Shown: piece by piece, positions 33,427 through 33,834 of the stretch
Position numbering within the stretch: position 1 is the stretch's first letter
How the letters are laid out: each line of letters starts with the position of its first letter
Source of the DNA: Acidimicrobiaceae bacterium
GTDB taxonomy: Bacteria > Actinomycetota > Acidimicrobiia > Acidimicrobiales > MedAcidi-G1
DNA length: 33,834 nt
Assembly: GCA_002717365.1 (NCBI GenBank)
Contig: PBDJ01000029.1
Location: 104,598 to 138,431, forward strand
Direction of reading: 5' to 3'
Notes under the pieces: generated by a model
Databases searched by the model: none
What the model was told of the DNA's origin: nothing
The model's input: the letters and a program-made list of their open reading frames with translations, nothing else
Translations under genes and position numbers: made by a program

Positions 33427-33834
33427 TCAACCGAAGGGAGGATAGGGATCGGCATCCGGATCGGACGGCGGGGTTTCAACGTCTGCGGTGATGAGTGGGT
33501 ACAAGTCTGCCGGGGTATCCCGAGGACAGGTCCAGTCGATGTCGTCGGCCACCCCGGCCAGTTCGGCGAACGGACGTAGAAAGGTGAAGTAGACGTAGGC
33601 CCCGCAGGCGATCCGCTGGTCCCGACCCATGGCCGCTATGTCCCGGTAGTGGCGGCGTTGCGCAACACGCGCTGCCGATGCCACGGCGTCCATTTCGTCG
33701 TCAGAGATCGGTGTCAGCGGCTGGCCGGGTCCTACGCCGTCTGAAGTGAACAGAGCGAACCCCGACAGGTGATCAAGGTAGTCCTCGGGCGTTGAAACCG
33801 TAGTCCCGAAATCGGTGATCCGGACTTCAACGCC
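33427..33834 (-). CDS. Hypothetical protein, C-terminal 135 residues (start beyond window)
   Basis: The frame is open to the window edge, so the N-terminus is missing. Visible segments are VRITDFGTTVSTPEDYLDHL, SDDEMDAVASAARVAQRRHY and CGAYVYFTFLRPFAELAGVA. The tail is acidic and Pro-rich (DADPYPPFG). It appears to be a soluble helical protein with no membrane segment. The family was not recognised. Codon use is typical of neighbouring genes and the composition is protein-like, so the gene itself is convincing. It converges on the DUF368 gene. Confidence 0.7.
   Translation of the reverse strand, partial: GVEVRITDFGTTVSTPEDYLDHLSGFALFTSDGVGPGQPLTPISDDEMDAVASAARVAQRRHYRDIAAMGRDQRIACGAYVYFTFLRPFAELAGVADDIDWTCPRDTPADLYPLITADVETPPSDPDADPYPPFG

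Overview
The window is GC-rich DNA from a high-GC actinobacterium. Two WhiB-family regulators, a Sdh1-type succinate dehydrogenase with a single fused cytochrome b subunit, a UPF0182 giant membrane protein next to a PDZ/Lon-like protease, and a DUF2342 zinc metalloprotease all point to Actinobacteria. A marine or freshwater Acidimicrobiia-like lineage would fit the betaine/methylamine-type genes, but that placement is inference. I see no rRNA, tRNA, CRISPR array or insertion sequence.

Layout. 1-1718 (-): a kynurenine-pathway pair, an HGGYW arylformamidase followed by a tryptophan 2,3-dioxygenase-like protein cut by the window edge. 2114-6129 (+): a translationally coupled pair, an FAD/GcvT-domain oxidoreductase of the dimethylglycine/sarcosine dehydrogenase type and a non-pyrrolysine MttB-family methyltransferase. 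6351-13236: a DUF3298-like lipoprotein, a coiled-coil protein, UPF0182, a PDZ-Lon protease, a small membrane protein and a HEAT-repeat protein. 13233-16172 (-): an SDR-like protein, MoaE, a one-TM protein and MreB. 16273-17553 (+): a HEVAH metalloprotease. 17610-21830 (-): Na/Pi cotransporter, PhoU, SurE and an MFS protein. 22108-23402: two whiB genes flanking tatA and a small acidic protein. 23494-24925: a MaoC-type hydratase flanked by what look like decayed minus-strand genes. 24989-27130: a GH2-fold protein lacking both catalytic glutamates. 27297-30898: sdhC-sdhA-sdhB. 30978-33309: an alpha/beta hydrolase, a hotdog thioesterase and a DUF368 (PopT-type) protein. 33427-33834: the C-terminal part of an unrecognised protein.

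The most general observation concerns promoters. Thirteen genes have a TANNNT hexamer ending exactly 6-8 nt before the start codon, with no Shine-Dalgarno sequence. This is what a -10 box of a leaderless transcript looks like. It also decides several starts (7292, 15007, 18962, 19914, 31937). Other genes, mainly operon-internal or housekeeping ones (sdhC, sdhB, mreB, whiB), instead carry clear GGAG-type Shine-Dalgarno sites, so the region appears to use two initiation modes.

No obviously new multi-gene system is evident. The items most worth checking are the GH2 pseudoenzyme, the divergent TDO with Tyr in place of the active-site His, the FAD/GcvT-MttB pair without a corrinoid protein, and the leaderless promoter set.
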